From: Clostridia bacterium
GTDB taxonomy: Bacteria; Bacillota_A; Clostridia; Oscillospirales; CAG-272
Direction: 5' to 3'
DNA: 5,494 nucleotides
Assembly (NCBI GenBank): GCA_017935805.1
Contig: JAGBGV010000266.1
Coordinates: 1-5,494, forward strand
The notes under the pieces were generated by a model. It was not told the origin of the DNA and made no database searches. It was given only the letters and a program-made list of their open reading frames with translations. Position numbers and translations under genes: made by a program. Positions 4,976-5,494 of the stretch are shown here, piece after piece (positions within the stretch are counted from its first letter, which is position 1; every line of letters starts with the position of its first letter).

Positions 4976-5494
4976 ATGTTTGAAGTGAAATTTTCCGAAA
5001 AATCAATGAAGTTCGATGCTCCCATTACAGCATACGATGCTGCAAGAGAAGCTGAACTTATCTCCCGTGAGATCATCGCCTGCAAGGTAAACGGCGAAGT
5101 AAAGGATCTCACCACTCTGCTTGACGGCGACGCTGAAATCACTCTTCTCACATTTGCCGATGCTGACGGTGCAAACGTATTCCGTCATACAGCATCCCAT
5201 GTTCTCGCAGCTGCAGTTAAGAGACTTTTCCCCGAAGCAAAGCTCACGATCGGTCCCGCAATTGAAAACGGCTTCTATTACGATTTCGACTCCGAGGTTT
5301 CATTCACACCCGAAGTTCTCGAAAAGATTGAAGCTGAAATGAAAAAGGTTATCAAAGAGAATCCGAAGCTGGAAAGATTCACCCTTCCACGCGCTGAGGC
5401 TCTTGAATTCATGAAGGATGAGCCCTACAAGGTTGAGCTTATCAACGATCTTCCCGAGGACGCAGAGATCTCCTTCTACAAAATGGGCGACTTT
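4976..5494 (+). CDS. thrS: Threonyl-tRNA synthetase, N-terminal part (cut by window end)
   Basis: The first 173 residues of ThrRS, which attaches threonine to tRNA-Thr; full enzymes are about 640 residues, so roughly a quarter is visible. Residues 1-62 form the TGS domain (MFEVKFSEKSMKFDAPITAYDA..., ending ITLLTF). From about 65 comes the N2 editing domain, which removes mischarged serine; its metal-binding HxxxH is H71/H75 in HTASH, followed by the conserved TIGPAIENGFYYDFD region (91-105). The catalytic class II core lies beyond the window. The start is fixed by GGAGG (4962-4966), 9 bases before the ATG. The frame runs open to the last base. Regulation is by the T-box leader and consensus promoter directly upstream. 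Assignment comes from the protein motifs and agrees with the threonine specifier in the leader. Confidence 0.97.
   Translation, partial: MFEVKFSEKSMKFDAPITAYDAAREAELISREIIACKVNGEVKDLTTLLDGDAEITLLTFADADGANVFRHTASHVLAAAVKRLFPEAKLTIGPAIENGFYYDFDSEVSFTPEVLEKIEAEMKKVIKENPKLERFTLPRAEALEFMKDEPYKVELINDLPEDAEISFYKMGDF

Overview
This window looks like ordinary chromosome from a low-to-moderate GC Firmicute, most likely a gut-type clostridium near Ruminococcus or Oscillospiraceae. The evidence is a tRNA-threonine T-box leader in front of thrS, strong AGGAG/GGAGG ribosome binding sites, textbook TTGACA/TATAAT promoters, and CinA in its fused two-domain form. The genus is an inference. I see no insertion sequence, integrase, CRISPR array, tRNA or rRNA.

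Layout from left to right. (1) Bases 1-625, plus strand: the tail of an unrecognised basic protein, then a HIT-family protein starting one base after its stop. (2) Bases 704-1257, plus strand: a small zinc-ribbon membrane protein with its own perfect-consensus promoter. It ends at a bidirectional terminator (1272-1306) shared with the convergent operon to its right. (3) Bases 1320-3361, minus strand: a Cof-type HAD phosphatase followed 17 bases later by cinA. (4) Bases 3436-4482, minus strand: a Gfo/Idh/MocA NAD(P)-dependent oxidoreductase broken by one in-frame TAA. A strong hairpin separates it from the HAD gene. (5) Bases 4483-4975: a divergent regulatory region. One consensus promoter points left into the oxidoreductase, and another points right into a T-box leader with specifier ACC, antiterminator, and terminator plus U-tract. 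(6) Bases 4976-5494, plus strand: the N-terminal 173 residues of threonyl-tRNA synthetase, cut by the window edge.

The best-supported functional unit is the T-box/thrS module: uncharged tRNA-Thr should stabilise the antiterminator and allow thrS transcription. The HAD-cinA pair has no clear promoter of its own and may depend on read-through past the hairpin from the oxidoreductase promoter. No wholly new system is evident. The points worth a second look are the nonsense codon, a third hairpin that competes with the thrS terminator, and palindromes around the divergent promoters.
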